Shown here piece after piece: positions 23,092 through 35,800 of a stretch of 64,000 nucleotides of DNA (position 1 is its first letter; every line of letters begins with the position of its first letter). The notes beneath the pieces are model-generated. The model made no database searches and was not told the DNA's origin. It worked only from the letters and a program-made list of their open reading frames with translations. Source of the stretch: Stichopus chloronotus (lineage: Eukaryota > Echinodermata > Holothuroidea > Aspidochirotida > Stichopodidae); NCBI GenBank assembly GCA_021234535.1, contig CM037839.1:9983419-10047418 (forward strand), read 5' to 3'. The position numbers were made by a program, and so were the translations under genes.

Positions 23092-26000
23092 CTGCGATCG
23101 TTTAAGTTGGCCATTGATGAGGGTCTTCAAGTGTCGGACTAGAGCATCTTTGAGAAGAAACACTCGCTATAAACATCACAGCGATGAGCGATTTCCTTGT
23201 GTTTACGTTGATGCATGAGACAAGGTTATCGCGTCTCGAAAAGGAATTTTAGAGATATCTCACATACATGCTCTCCTGGGTGAATGTGCAGTTGGATGTA
23301 GTTGGGTGTAGTAGGTCATTGAGTTTGAATGATCGAGGACACAACAAACACATAAATGATGTTTCTTTTTTTTCGATTTTGAAAGTCAAATAATTTCAAT
23401 AGTGTACAATGTCAATACTGTTATCTGTTGTGCAAGGAAAATGAAATAAACTTAAAGATCAAGCCATGCTATGTCTATAATAAAATATTCAAAATATCCC
23501 ATCCAGTCTCAATAAAACATATTTTACCCACGGACTTCACAGCTAATATCCCTTGCCATGCAGCTCAAAAAAAAAAAAAACCTAGACATTTAGCTGATAC
23601 ACTAGGACTATTACCTTTGAAGACATACAGCCCATGTAGGTCGGAATTATCGACTCCCTCCGTGCTTCAGTTGACCATGTGGAACATCACAGCATGAGTG
23701 ATAAACTGACCTAGGCGAAGAGGTTTTTCACATCATTAAAACAAAGAAATAGTGTGGTTGCAGGCACCGGCCTTTCATCCTCGACGATTCGGCATGCAAT
23801 CCCGATAATGTTTTGCACTATTAGTCAGTTTTTTTTTCCCCAGATGAATTCCAATCACCACTCATAAATTTAAGGCACAGTATTTGGATAACAACTGTAT
23901 TAAGTTTGTCGCATGAAGCAAAGATGCGATCGCCTTTCAATCCAAAGGCTGAATAGACGCAAAAAGGCGAATTCACAATGTAGTTATTCACCTCAGTACC
24001 GACACAGGACCAGACAAAAACTGTCTACGTATGTTTTCGAGAAGCGATATATTTCGCAATCGTTCATAAATGACAAAAACATCAATTGAGAGACTAGCCG
24101 AGTATAGTAAAGGGACCGTGGTGTGAGCAGAACTCGTTATCTGTCTACAGAATACTTCAGATAATTCAAACCCAGTTCAAACATTCGTCGAACCGGTACA
24201 ATCAAACTGAGGTGTCCTCTCCAAACACATGAGCTCGGGTACTAATTCAAGGTTGTCTAGCTCTTCTGAATACGTGTATGTTGACAAACTGGGCTTATGA
24301 CACAATGATCAATATCGTTACACCACACATTCAAGTACCGTCAATGATGGTACATATACTATCTTTATTTTGAGTATACCGTCGTACACTGAGGTTATTT
24401 CCTTTTACGAAACTGATTGTTGAGTACAAGTTCAAACAAAGACGTCAACCGGGGTGTACTATGGTTGACGCCGTAGGTATATGGACCGGAGGGCAGACTT
24501 CCTTCATTTCATTTTATTTTCATTTTTTCCGGAGAAAGAGCGGAAAGCTGACTAAATTACTTTTCATGGGGAAAATTAGCATGAATTAAATTTCATGGGG
24601 AAAATTGCAAGAGAAAAAAAAAGCATAAATTGAAAGAAAACTTAGGTCAAAAATGAAACTGAAATTTACAAGACCAGAGAGAGGAAAGTGACATTGCAAT
24701 CTGAGGGACACTATTGTCTAAATGTTCTCAGTACGCTACGCGCCAACAAATGGTGACGCTTATGTTAGACTGTGTGATTCCTATCTGTCTCAACTTAAAT
24801 TAAATATGCTCCATTCAACCCTCCGCGTTGATGACAAAGGTTTATGTCACTGCATCAAAGATCTTCTCAGCAGTGACAAAATCTCCCTGACTTGATAAAT
24901 TGAATTTTTTACCCTCCCCTTGATGTCTTCTCCTACGGAAGCCCATGTTCAAAGCTGAGAACAATGCAGCTTAGAACACCTAGGAAGTGACGTTTTCCGC
25001 CATCTTGGGGTTTGTAAAGTTTAATCGCGCCTAGTACGCCTTAGGCAATAACTTGACTACGCGGAGGGCCGACATCGTTTGGCGAGGAGCGTCGCAAAAG
25101 AAAGTAACGGTAGGCGGTAGTAGGTGAACCTTTCACAATTTTTAAGGAGAGGCTGGATATCATCGTGCGTGATTTCATGCGAAAGAAGAGAAGGCTTTTT
25201 AAGAAGACCGGGGGTTGAATATATCAATAGTTGGTTCTTTAGACCAAAGATCGACCGGTTTCTGTTGCCATGCTCATATCTCATATATGGCGCAACTTCA
25301 TCAGTAGCGGACGGTCGTACCCGGTTGGGGTTTATTCAACATGCGATTGGACATATGGAAGTAACATCTACAAGAAGATGAAAAGCTCAGATTTGAATCC
25401 GAAAAATTATGTGTCAAGCCTTGTAAAAATCAATGTATGACAAAATGTATACATTACATCGTTTAAAGGCAGTGTACCGGTTGCGGTCTTTTAATATAGA
25501 CATGAATGGAAACGGGGGTGTGGTGGGAACTATAATGGTGTTTGTACAAGGGCAAACCCTATTTGTTTATTTACATACATTTTATATTGTGCTAAGCTTA
25601 GTCTTTACAAGAAAACGTATACAGTGTTTCACTTTTTCCTATTTGGTAGATTCTTATGTATTTGCGAGTGGGAGTTACCAGTTAAATAAAAACAAGACAA
25701 AGTATGTTTTAAAGAGGATAGAGCTCTGCTCTTTCTAGTAGATTTGCTGGCCATAAAAAGAGCCGTTGACGTGAAAAATAAAATGTACATTCCATTATAC
25801 ACGTAGGCATCTGTAGACTGTACCAATGGGGGGGGGGGGCGGCTACTGCATGGACAGTTCAGCCTAGTCAAAGTTCAAGTTGGGAGAATACATCACCATC
25901 CCCTTCGAAGGTTTAGCCGTACTGGTTTGAAAGAATCTACACCTCTGCCCCCATTATTATTTTTTTTAAACATAGGTGGTATCGATTTTGTAGGTTGATT

Positions 26001-27350
26001 GGAGTGTTAAGATCATTTGAAATCCCAGCACCTACTTTACCGAGTTTGCATCTCTTAAATAAAATGTCCCCAACTAGTCTCTTAGCACTACTGTGAGAAT
26101 CTCTTTCTATACGATGATATTAATTTTCAGTGAAAATAAGTAAATGAAACTTGAACTAATTGTCATTTTGACTGATTCCTCATGATATACTTCAGAACCA
26201 ATGTCAAGTTATAATTGAAAATGGTTACATTTGTAAACGCTGAAGAATCTTGGTAGTATGAAGTCGGGAGCGATGATTAGGCAGACAATAACAGGAAAAA
26301 AAAAAAGAAAAACATTCAAGTCATTGTTGAGCCCACAGAAAGAATGTGCAACCTTTGGTGTGGGTTAAATGACGAAAGGTCCAGGTAATTCGATCACCGC
26401 AACTACGTATAGGCCTGTCAGTATAATTGTTTCAAACTGTGACAATATCCATGTACGAGGAACGAGGAGGGATGGACTAGACGTATTGGTTGGGAGAATT
26501 GAAACTTTTTCTGGGTGATGAGGTTTTGTCTTTAAGGATCCCTAGTAAGTGCCACTGATGGAGTGAGAGAGTCTCTTGTCTTTCGCGTTATCCTACTACC
26601 CGTCACTACTAACGTACGGTGTAGTATCACGTGGTACATGTGTAACCCTACGTACCGTATGTTGTACATTTACGTGATGCTTTGCTTGACATGTCACACT
26701 TGCTATGAGGATATCAATATCCTAGCCCTGCAAATATTTTGACGTCGGTCGCAAGCCTCGTTTTTGGTCCGATCGGTTGGTCTGCCCCGGGGGTCGGGTA
26801 TTGGGAGTATCGGGTTGTATTTTTTTTGGGGGGGGTAAGTCCAGAGTCGGACCAATGTCGTCCTAAAGAACAATTTTTGACGACTAAAAACGAGATGAAA
26901 GTCTAAAAATACTACAATAATTACAGTCCCTTTTCACGCCTAGGTGACGTTAAATGGAAATCTATAAATCGGATTTTGGTCCAAACGACGTCCGAGATCT
27001 CCGTGTTTGGCTAAGTCTATCCCACGTAGAACAGCTTTGCAAACGGGAACACAGCCGACGTTGGACAGACGTAGTCGCTGTATTAAAACCAACGTTGAAC
27101 GGAGGACAAAATGTTTATAGAGACATTTAATACAGTGTCTTTAGATCAAACAGTAAACGTGCAAGATGATAAAGACTCCATAAATTTTCACTAACAGTTT
27201 TGAGTTACATCTTGATTGTTCAATTCTGTGAAAATCATATAAAAAAAAGTATTACCGGCATTTTTGTGTGTATGCATGTTTGTGTTTGTTTGTGTAAATT
27301 GAAATGAGAGACAAAATAAATAACAGGAAATTATTTTGACAGTCACTCAC
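23092..27350. other. Presumed first intron, nothing recognised
   Basis: It contains a G12 run (25,828-25,839) and a patch at 25,070-25,380 that is open on both strands and richer in GC but shows no domain or splice pair. Confidence 0.4.
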
Positions 27351-27399
27351 CAACTGCCAGTCCAACCAGATCCAGCAACAACAGAAACCTGACGTGCAT
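27351..27399 (-). CDS. Exon 1: start codon and signal peptide of a secreted/surface protein
   Basis: The ATG at 27,399 (A at -3) opens a frame coding MHVRFLLLLDLVGLAVG, a textbook signal peptide: a short basic n-region (H, R), a leucine-rich core and small residues at the end. The frame is interrupted after the first base of a codon by a consensus donor, GTTG|GTGAGT, so the exon is phase 1, the usual arrangement for a signal-peptide exon preceding extracellular modules. It is too short to stand out as an open frame. Its phase fits the exons at 23.1 and 12.1 kb. The protein is therefore expected to enter the secretory pathway. No TATA box of good quality is seen upstream. Confidence 0.7.
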
Positions 27400-27911
27400 C
27401 GTGGTAACGTCCTGCTTCAGTGGGAACCTTCTCTGATGTATGAAAAATTACGTTCTGATGAGCCCATCTCAAGCAAAATTCAATTTCTGTACTATAAATT
27501 GAGGTGATTCTTTTTTTTTTCTATTTTACTTAGTTTCTTTTGTGGCACATGTTTGTTCTGTCCTTTCTTTTAAAGTGAGCAAGAAGGTTCGTAAATACTA
27601 AGTAATAACAGAGATATAGCACAAAGAGCCTTTTTGGTGGTTGATTGGACAGCTGGGGGATTTGAAAGAGAATATGAGACACAGGTGTGGAGCAATCTAC
27701 AAATTCTGTGCAATTGCTTTGAATGAAAATTTATATGATTACACGTATGTCGTTGCCAAGTAAAGAGGGCAATCGAACAGGCCCTGCGTTTGTCAACATC
27801 CTTTTCATAATCAATATCATCCTTGTTATCATCTTTGTAAGAATAGTAGATCTTAAGAACTACATTCCGGACCCAGTTGCGCTGATAAAATGCGATAACT
27901 CTCAAGACAGT
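27400..27911. promoter_or_regulatory. 5' flank of the receptor gene (boundary only)
   Basis: Only about 0.5 kb separates the start codon from the decayed BEL/Pao fragment, so the 5' UTR and core promoter must lie here or within the fragment. I see no consensus TATA box or initiator I would trust. The call rests on position alone. Confidence 0.3.
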
Positions 27912-28631
27912 TCAAAGGAAGTGCAAAGTCAACTGACAAAGTTCTGTGAAATCTGTATTTACATATCTCTGGAACTGTTTCTTCAAATGATCGGTAGAAC
28001 TCTGGATCGTCCCACTGACAACTCGACAGAAGGTGACTGTCACTTCAGGCTGGTTCTTGAACTTTCCTTGTAGCCCGTACACCAACCATCCGACTGGAGT
28101 TCTAATAGCATAAGGATCTATAATTCTAACTGTAGCAATTTCTAATGACAATGACACACCTGGAATATTACTTCCTATCATTAGAGTAACATGAGGGATC
28201 GAATCGTGACCTTCCACACTTGGGAGTTGAATATGACTCACGTGATCCCAAGCATCCAGATCGTCTTGAGTGGGTGCATTGTCCATGGTAACAGGAATAC
28301 GTCTTTCGACATACACAGATGGGAGGTCTATGAAGGAGCTGCCATCCATGTTTCTTACTTGCAAATCTCCCACCATGACATTAGTGGTCTGAACTTGTTG
28401 AAGATTCAGGACCTTCATCAGGATTTTTGTTTTTCTTGTCACCATTCTCAAACCGTTTTCAAGAGATTCGTCAGTAAAAACAGCGTCACAACCATTATCT
28501 ATGAAAGCATAAGTTGCAATACATCTGTTACTTGCTTTAGGTTTTACCAAAACTGGCGCTGGGTGTGCCATGATTCTCATTAGACCCTTTTCTTCCCTCT
28601 GAGTTGGATTCCACTGTTCTAACCTCAGCAT
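27912..28631 (-). pseudogene. BEL/Pao aspartic protease region
   Basis: About 239 codons remain open. The catalytic loop reads FIDNGCDAVF, a D-N-G form of the retroviral-type Asp-Ser/Thr-Gly motif that is common in BEL/Pao proteases. Further on are VMVGDLQVRN and the flap-like MIGSN followed by PVGWLVYG, which belong to the protease/linker part of these polyproteins. The frame ends at a stop without reaching a reverse transcriptase, so the polyprotein is truncated. With no functional gag upstream it is very likely inactive. Confidence 0.85.
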
Positions 28632-28694
28632 GACTTGTAGTCACTGTTTGTTAGATGTTCTCCTCTGGATTAGCTGACTTCTTTTCTCTAGTGG

Positions 28695-28800
28695 CATCAT
28701 GTAAAATTGTTGGGTGGAACCTCTGACATATGTTGCATTTTGCCACTTTCTTACAATTTCTCTTTATATGGCCAGGATTCAAATCAGCAAAACATAGTCC
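28695..28800 (-). pseudogene. BEL/Pao gag zinc-knuckle region
   Basis: In one minus-strand frame a C…GHIKRNC segment with H-x4-C spacing is followed by C..C…H…H, the double cysteine/histidine arrangement that ends BEL/Pao gag. It is in a different frame from the conserved gag core, so at least one frameshift separates them. Confidence 0.75.
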
Positions 28801-29258
28801 CTTTTTTTACAAGCCTCTGATTTCTCTGGTTGGTCAAGTGCAGCTAACTTTCGGCACTCGAGCAACGAGCGATTAGTACCATTTCCATTTTCTCCTTGGT
28901 TGCCTTCACCTTTACTGACTTTCTCTTTTGTTTGTACCATAGCTGCAAAGGCATTTTTACTTCTTTTGGGAACTTTGATTGCCCTTCCAATCTTTCGTTT
29001 TGTTTTGATACGCAAGGCCTGCAATACTCGGGTCATTTTCATTCCTGGTTTGTTGACTGACAAATTGCTCAAAATCCTCCAAGGTAGGAGATCTTATTTC
29101 TACATCTCTAAGTCAACCTATTAGGTTTATCCACTCCTGCTGCAGGGCTGTCGCTAATTTCTGAGCAAGAATTCTCAGAAACTCATAAACATTCATACTC
29201 TCCATTTCTTAATTACTTCGTTTCAAGTTGCAGCAGTTGATGAGAACATGGAGAACTT

Positions 29259-29627
29259 TCAAAAGGCATTTTTGTCTCCTACTGCGATACGGTCCCAACT
29301 CTCTGCCTTAGATTTGTATGCTGCGGTCAACACCTGGGGGTGAGCAAAATTTCTGTCTAGAAGCCACTTTGTTCTTTCATAACCACTTATAGGGGGTTCT
29401 ATCAGAGTGCACTTCTTCATCAGATCATGTGCTTCTCCTTCACTGAATCTCAGTAACAACTCCAAACTCCTGGTTGGATCTTGAGTCTTTTCTTCTACCA
29501 CATGTTTGAAGCTTCTCATGAATGGTGTAAATGACAAAAGATCTCCTCCATCAAAGGGTTCTAGCTGTGGTGTGGGTAGAGCAGGCTCTCTTAGGTGATC
29601 AACAATTTTATCAAGTAGCATTGCCAT
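29259..29627 (-). pseudogene. BEL/Pao gag core
   Basis: The open stretch has the hallmarks of the BEL/Pao gag core: LEPFDGGDLLSFTPFMRSFK followed by a helical LLLRFSEGEAHDL and ending in an AAYK/W..I segment. The frame closes at 29,259, and matching sequence continues in another frame, so it is broken. Upstream codons to 30,264 encode a charged region. Confidence 0.85.
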
Positions 29628-29879
29628 GTTTGTGTTGGCAGTATCATAAGATGAACCACAGACAGTCTTTGCCCCTTTGGAATAAACTTTTTTGTATTGG
29701 GGTTTACATCTGTTCTTTTGTCTGGTTTACTTAGGCTATATCTGCCTGTAGGCCTAAATATTCAGAGGATCTTACCTTAAACGTCTTTTCAACCTCTTCA
29801 GTAGGTTTTGACGTTATCAGCCGCTGGGTCCCCATGGTGTTGTAGGAGATTGGACATAGCTCTGGCTGCCTACTATTCA

Positions 29880-30264
29880 GCAATCATTTCAATTTCTTGT
29901 TGTACAGCCTTGAGTTTTAACTTCATGTCTTCCATTTCCTTTCTAGTCTTTTGCCTGTTTGCCTTCTCTTGAGCTCATCTGATTTCATCTTGAGTTTCCT
30001 TTAGTTCGAACTCCGCTAGGAGACTTTTCTCTTTCTCTTCTAATTTATTTCTTTCTTTCAATGCAACTGCTCGAGCTGCTATCTCTATTTCGACCTGTAT
30101 AATAATAATACTGAAACGGTCGTTTTGACAGACACTTCACTATCTTGTTTTGTGTCATTCATCACTGCTGATACACTATCATCAGGGCGAATGTCATCCA
30201 CAATATCATTTTTAATATCCGTTGGAGTCGTTTGGTCAGACCTTATCAATGTTCTGTCAGTCAT
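29880..30264 (-). pseudogene. BEL/Pao gag N-terminus, charged coiled-coil-like
   Basis: A minus-strand frame begins MTDRTLIRSDQTT at 30,264 and, after a break near 30,100, becomes rich in Lys/Glu/Leu/Ala as expected of the coiled coil at the start of BEL/Pao gag. Stops and frame changes show that it is dead. Confidence 0.6.
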
Positions 30265-30719
30265 TTTAACTTTGGATCTAAGTCACGTAATGCAACGGTG
30301 TTCTTGTATTCTGTACTATCGTTAACGTTAGGTAATTCACATTTACTAACTGTTCTCATGTAGTAGACTGGATGCTGCAGCATGTAAAGCCTAGAATCAT
30401 ATGTAGCGGAATGGCTACTAAGTACAGTCACGCCATAAGGAACCGTGCATGTCACTGTTCGTTCGTTCTTTTGTTGTTCTGAGAGTCTTTTATGTAAGAA
30501 CATAAAAAGGATCTGCTGTTTCGAAATGAGTGATTTTCATTCTTTCTCTAGTGTCTACTTCTTCTTATTCACACCGTAGAACGTATAATAGCACATACGG
30601 TAGCGGTAAAAGACGATATTAGATCTTTAAGTTTGGATTAATTCTGTAACGTGGTCGTTCAGTTCCATAAATCAATGAACCACTTAACTTTTACAACTCC
30701 CATTGGATCTTAAGAACTA
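30265..30719. other. Upstream of the gag fragment; no LTR recognised
   Basis: This is where a 5' LTR or leader of the BEL/Pao copy would lie, but no matching LTR exists on the other side, so it cannot be delimited. Confidence 0.35.
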
Positions 30720-31085
30720 CGATTCATCAACACAATTTACCTCCGTTATCATTTCCATCATTATGCCATCATCATTACTATCATTATTATTACCGTTATG
30801 ATCTTTAGAGGCAGCAGCACTAACAATATCGGTATCATTATCTTGTTCATCATTCACAACACCAACATCGTAACCACAACACCTGTTACCGGTCTCTACT
30901 ATCTTCATCACCATTTCCGGTTTCTTCACTCATGTTCGTTGTCGTCAACGTCACCAACGGTCATAGGTCATCACTCAGTTCTTCATCCTCGTTGTCTTCA
31001 TCAGCATCATTATCAATTTAATGATCTTCAACATAACAAAAACTATCGTCGTCACCATCGTTGTCATCGTAATCGATATAGTTTG
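30720..31085. repeat. Imperfect ATC/ATT/ACC trinucleotide-rich region
   Basis: Dense ATCATT, ATCACC and AACACC words make an eroded trinucleotide repeat. It leaves long open frames on both strands that encode His/Ser- or Asp/Asn-rich low-complexity chains, which I do not regard as genes. Confidence 0.75.
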
Positions 31086-32479
31086 TTTGGTTTTTTTTTT
31101 TATGACGGATCACAATCATCTTCACAAGGCATCATGATATCTTCTACAACCTGTAAACCATCTCTACATTTCTTTGTTATGGACTTTATCCACGTCTCAC
31201 AGAAATATGTTTATCTAAAATAAATTGAAATAAAATAAATTTTGATGGTAGCATTCTTTTATTTGTCTCAGCAAAGCAAAGCCATCGCTTTACTTGGAGT
31301 TTCGACAACGTGAACCATCAAGGCGGTTAGTCCTCTAGATGTTGTTATAGTAACACTGAGTTTCTGAATGACCTAGAACTATACCATTAGCGTCATAATA
31401 GTGCAGTCTTCATTATCTACCGTAACGGTTAAATAAGAACTATGAAGCAATATTTGAGTAAGTTGTCAGTTTCAGTATACAGTACATTGAGTAACCTATA
31501 TCATAGGTAAGTAAAGAAAATCAACGGCATCCCAACCTCTCCATAATAGAGGAGAGGCAAAAACCTATTGTGCCCCATTGCGTGCCACCCTTGAAGAGAA
31601 TGAAACACCAAAGGGGAAAACGAACCGGTAGCGACGTGATGTGACGTGGTAACGACGTAGGACAAATCTGGATCTGCTTGACCCACAGATGCAATCGGGG
31701 GGGGGGGGAAGTAAACATCATTTGAAAACGAATTTCTAATACACAAGTTTTCATTCTGTGTTTATCATCTCCTGCCTATCTGGTATTTTATTTACAACAT
31801 AGGAGACTAACTTGTATAAATATTCTACGTGGACGACACAGTGAAAGTCTTTCCCTTTCCTGGTTTCTTTGGTGTTCCTGATTTAATAATAACACAGCTA
31901 ATTATCTTGCATATCAGGTTTTATTTAACTGAATCTGTGTCTTGCAAGGATAAATTTACTTTAAATGACTTAGACGCATTTCCTGTTAAATGAAAATTAT
32001 CATTATTACGTTACACAGGACTGAACTAATCGACCATCACTGAACAAATACATTGTCCGGTAAAAATAGGACCCACGGCAATTTCTAGATAGAGCGTTGC
32101 TATGGTTCGCAAAAATGCAGTTATATAGTGAATAAGATACGGTAATTACAATAACAGCCCGTGATGACATAAATGGCATTCACTAAAATTCAGACCAAAC
32201 TTACCCAATGACCAGATATAATGGGATGATCGTTGGGTTATTTTTATGGCGCTTTCGAGTTCAAGTTGATTTCTACTTTCAAATCTCAAAGTGAATGGTG
32301 AGATAAAAAGAAAGCACGAGAGAAAGGACTGGTGTAATACAAAGTCTGCACATGGTGAAGCACGACGCTTGTACATTGAGAAACCTAGCAATGAAAGTAG
32401 AAGAGTAAACAGGAGAAAAACGACGAAGAGACAAAAAAAGGAAGAAAACTTTAAACAGGGAAGTAAAAAGTAAAAAATA
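31086..32479. other. Non-coding, nothing recognised
   Basis: It includes a G12 run (31,697-31,708). No exon is supported. Confidence 0.4.
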
Positions 32480-32821
32480 ACTGTCACTGCTAGATAACAT
32501 CTACGGTGACTCAATAGGGACATGCAAAAATCAATGCTCCCTGAAAAGTTAACATTTTGAATTAAAACGTCAGACGTTTGACTTTTTAAGTCACAATTTC
32601 GACCTTTTGAAGTCCCTAAGTTTGACTTTTAAAGCCAAATTGCTTGAATATAAATTCAACATTTTAACTTTACAAGTCAACGTTTTGAGATTAATAGTCA
32701 CAATTGTGACTTTGAAAGTCAAAAATTTGAGATTAATGTCGAAATGATGACTTTTTAATGAGAATTTTTTTCTTTGCATGTCCCTATTAACCCACCGTAA
32801 ACATCAGTGTTTAGTGGCAGG
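32480..32821. mobile_element. MITE with ~50-bp terminal inverted repeats and internal satellite
   Basis: The ends are inverted copies over about 50 bp. AATAGGGACATGCAAA (32,513-) is inverted at about 32,774-32,789, and ACGGTG is inverted outside it. TA dinucleotides flank both ends (32,478-32,479 and 32,822-32,823), as expected for a Tc1/mariner-type target duplication. The interior (about 32,560-32,765) is a palindromic satellite of TTTTGACTTT/AAAGTCAAAA words with a period of roughly 22 nt. No transposase. Confidence 0.75.
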
Positions 32822-35800
32822 TAATGTTTTCATTATTATTGTTTTTTACAGTTCTCTTTGAACTCTAAATTCCAATTATTAAAGTGCTTCCCAAGAAGTA
32901 TTAGATTGATTTACAGATAAAGTAACCCTCAGTCATACTATGCATATACACATTCCTTGTGCTCTTTTCTCTGCCAAGTCCTGTTAGCTAAGTTAAGCAG
33001 CCTGTCTTTGTGCTTTTATGTGTTTTTCAGGTTAAAACGGTCTTACACTAAACAATGAGATACTTACAATTACTGTACAATAATTGTACTTACAATTTTG
33101 ACTTCAATTTTATGGAATTGTAATCTATATTCATCCAGAAATGATGAACCAAGACGTAGCGCTAATGATTAGAAAACAGATTAAATATCCGCAGGGTTCT
33201 TAAAAAAAATGTGTATTCCTGACGCGGAATAACCTGATCAAAGATACAGGCAAATTTCACGGATAAAACGTTTACATAGTTGTACATTGGTACATTTACC
33301 GCTACCAATTCGCTTTCAATCGCTGCTCCCTGATACATTTCCACCAACTGACATCAGGCACTAATCGATTCCGTCGTTTCACATGGCTATCACGTAACAT
33401 CAGGCCTCTACAGATTCCCCTTTTTGGCGTTCCATAGAGGAGGTCTGATTTTCGGTGGGAAGTGGCAATATGCGTATCGAGCTGGCAACGAAGAAACGGG
33501 CAGTGCACTTTAGCCCAGGGCAGTGTCTGAAGGGTCACTGTTCAAATATTAACACAGAAACTGGCAGTTCGACAGTCTTATTAAAAGCACAGGGCTGCTA
33601 TAGGGCTGATTTTCACATTCATAAGCTGTATAATAGATTTTACTGATCTGATAAGAGATTTTACGTTATTTCCTGTGCGGTCTATCTCGAAATGAGCTAA
33701 CGTTGAAACTGTAAAGATTACAGGTACACATCATATATTCTTATAAAACGCCAACAGGCATATTATATCCAAATGCCCATTAGACCCCCCCCCCCTTTCC
33801 CCGACCTGGCAGGCACAAGTCCGGGAAGGGTAATTAGTGATGGTCGGTGACTGTTATTTACACCCTGCTTTACCCTGCTCATGATCCTTACTAGCCTAAC
33901 CAGTTGCTGGAGTGTACGCAACGCAAATAAAGCTGAAATTGCGTTGACAGGAGAGATAAGTGGCGTCTATCGTCAGTTTCTTATAATAGTTTCGCTCCAC
34001 CCAACCCTGAGGGGAGTCATGCGCGATGTTGACTACTTTTCAATTATAAACCGAGGAGACAGTTACAGGTTGGTATTTGACATTTCGTAGGGGACAAGTT
34101 ACGCTCGCACTTTGTGGAGTGTGGATTTAAGACGTTTATATATAGGTCTGAGAATTTCAGCTTTCAAAGAGTGAGGTATAACCAAGCCAATCCTCACATG
34201 ATATCATACATGTTTATGCGTTCTCGAGAGGAACATACCTAACCATTATATCTCATGTTCTATCATACAGAAAAGGTTCACTCGAGACATGATTTTTAGC
34301 ACATTATGTGTATTTTATGAGGACTAGGTGCATACAGTAACCTTAGACGTTCATGAAAAACTGCTGTTGAATTTTGCTCAAGACGATCTATTTCCAAATG
34401 TCAAGAGTGTAATTACAGTTATGAAACGGCGTGTTATTTAATTTGAGTCAAACGTAATTTATCAAGGGTTATCGGTAACGGTAAATATAAATATCTGCAT
34501 CAGCTTGATCAACATTGATGCTGCAAAATACACGTAAAAAAAAAAACAGACTTTTCATTAACTCAGTATTAGCTACTACTATTGTACAATAAGCTCAGAC
34601 TTCAGTATACTTTTCCATGCACATAAAGGAACGATGCATGTACAGCATCGTCCAAGTCGGAGTTATTTAAAAAAAATAATAATAAAAAAATAATCAGCGA
34701 AACGTTGTTAGGCAAAAGAAAAAAAATCAGAAGGTCAAAAATTTGATGTCTTTCCTGCGTCCAAAGTGCAGTATCAATTTAGTCTCACAGTCTTGATATA
34801 TTTGTCAGTTACACCCATTGCGTGATTCCAAAACTCGTTTGATCTGGAAGGCATTCAGTTTGTTCGTCACCGTAAAGTCGGCTAAAATTTCTTTGTTAAG
34901 TTTTACAAAAGTTGTTTTCTGTTATACCTAACGGTTCTCTCTTTCTATTGTCATTTATATCGACCTAGTATCTACTAGATGATTGCGCCCCCCCCCCCCC
35001 CCGGACCTTCTCCTCACACATGCACACACACCGTTAGTTCAGTTAGCTTTTATGATTGCTCAGCAGAGTGGCTCATGCACTGGAAATATTTTAATATCAA
35101 CTTGGAAGTTGCCCATTCATTCCAGGCCAAGTATTCAAATACCTGAAATAGATAATTGCCCTCGGCCTTCATGGACGACTGACTCCATTTATATAAATCA
35201 TTGGGCCTCATATAGGAATTGGAAAACGGCCAGCATGACCGCTAAACTGATACACCGGCAATGTAGCATACAGAGTGAACCTATCTCAGATTCGCCCTGT
35301 AATTGGTCTCTTAAGAATAGTGTTTTGGAAATGAAGGGGGGGGGGGGGGGTGAGAGGGAGTGATGCAGTAGATTACATTTTTGAAGGAAATGGTTGCCGC
35401 AGGTATCTTTTGGATCATTGGCAACGCTTGATCTCCGTGGACACGGTATAGGCGGTCCTGTCTCTGAGTGAAACGTCCGTTAACAATGAGAGGCGTGAGG
35501 TGGACAATAATCGTTCTGTCATATGAAATTATAATTACACAAAACAATGAACAATGACAAAAACCAAGACCCAATACAGACGGTTGGGCTTGGGTGGGAC
35601 CTGGGTAGAACATTCGCTCTACCTTGTTTTACTTGATATTTTAAATTGTCGTCGTTGGACACTTTTCAACCTGACCATTCCCACGATTTTTCAAAGAAAA
35701 TTTTAAAGTATAGACATTAATGCAGCAATTGTCTTATGCCACTCAGTACCTACTTTCTCAGTACCTATATTATGAAAAATGTTGCCGTTACACGGAAAAA

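Larger units (their letters stand above)
27912..30264 (-). mobile_element. Truncated, frame-broken BEL/Pao retrotransposon (gag to protease)
   Basis: In transcript order the fragment contains a charged, coiled-coil-like N-terminal gag, the conserved gag core, a CCHC-type zinc knuckle pair and an aspartic protease. No reverse transcriptase, RNase H, integrase or LTR is visible, so only the 5' coding part is left. The gag region changes frame several times, whereas the protease part is one open stretch. It lies just upstream of, and in the same orientation as, the receptor exon 1. BEL/Pao membership follows from the gag core and protease type together. Confidence 0.85.

Noticed and set aside
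25057..25381. Frames open on both strands in a GC-richer patch
   Set aside because: No family resemblance and no splice pair; could be an old repeat, but a second copy is not in the window.
28191..28583. 130-codon plus-strand frame
   Set aside because: Lies opposite the BEL/Pao protease and is its shadow.
30798..31223. 141-codon plus-strand open frame, His/Ser-rich
   Set aside because: It is produced by the imperfect ATC/ATT/ACC repeat; low complexity, no domain, and the opposite strand is also open.
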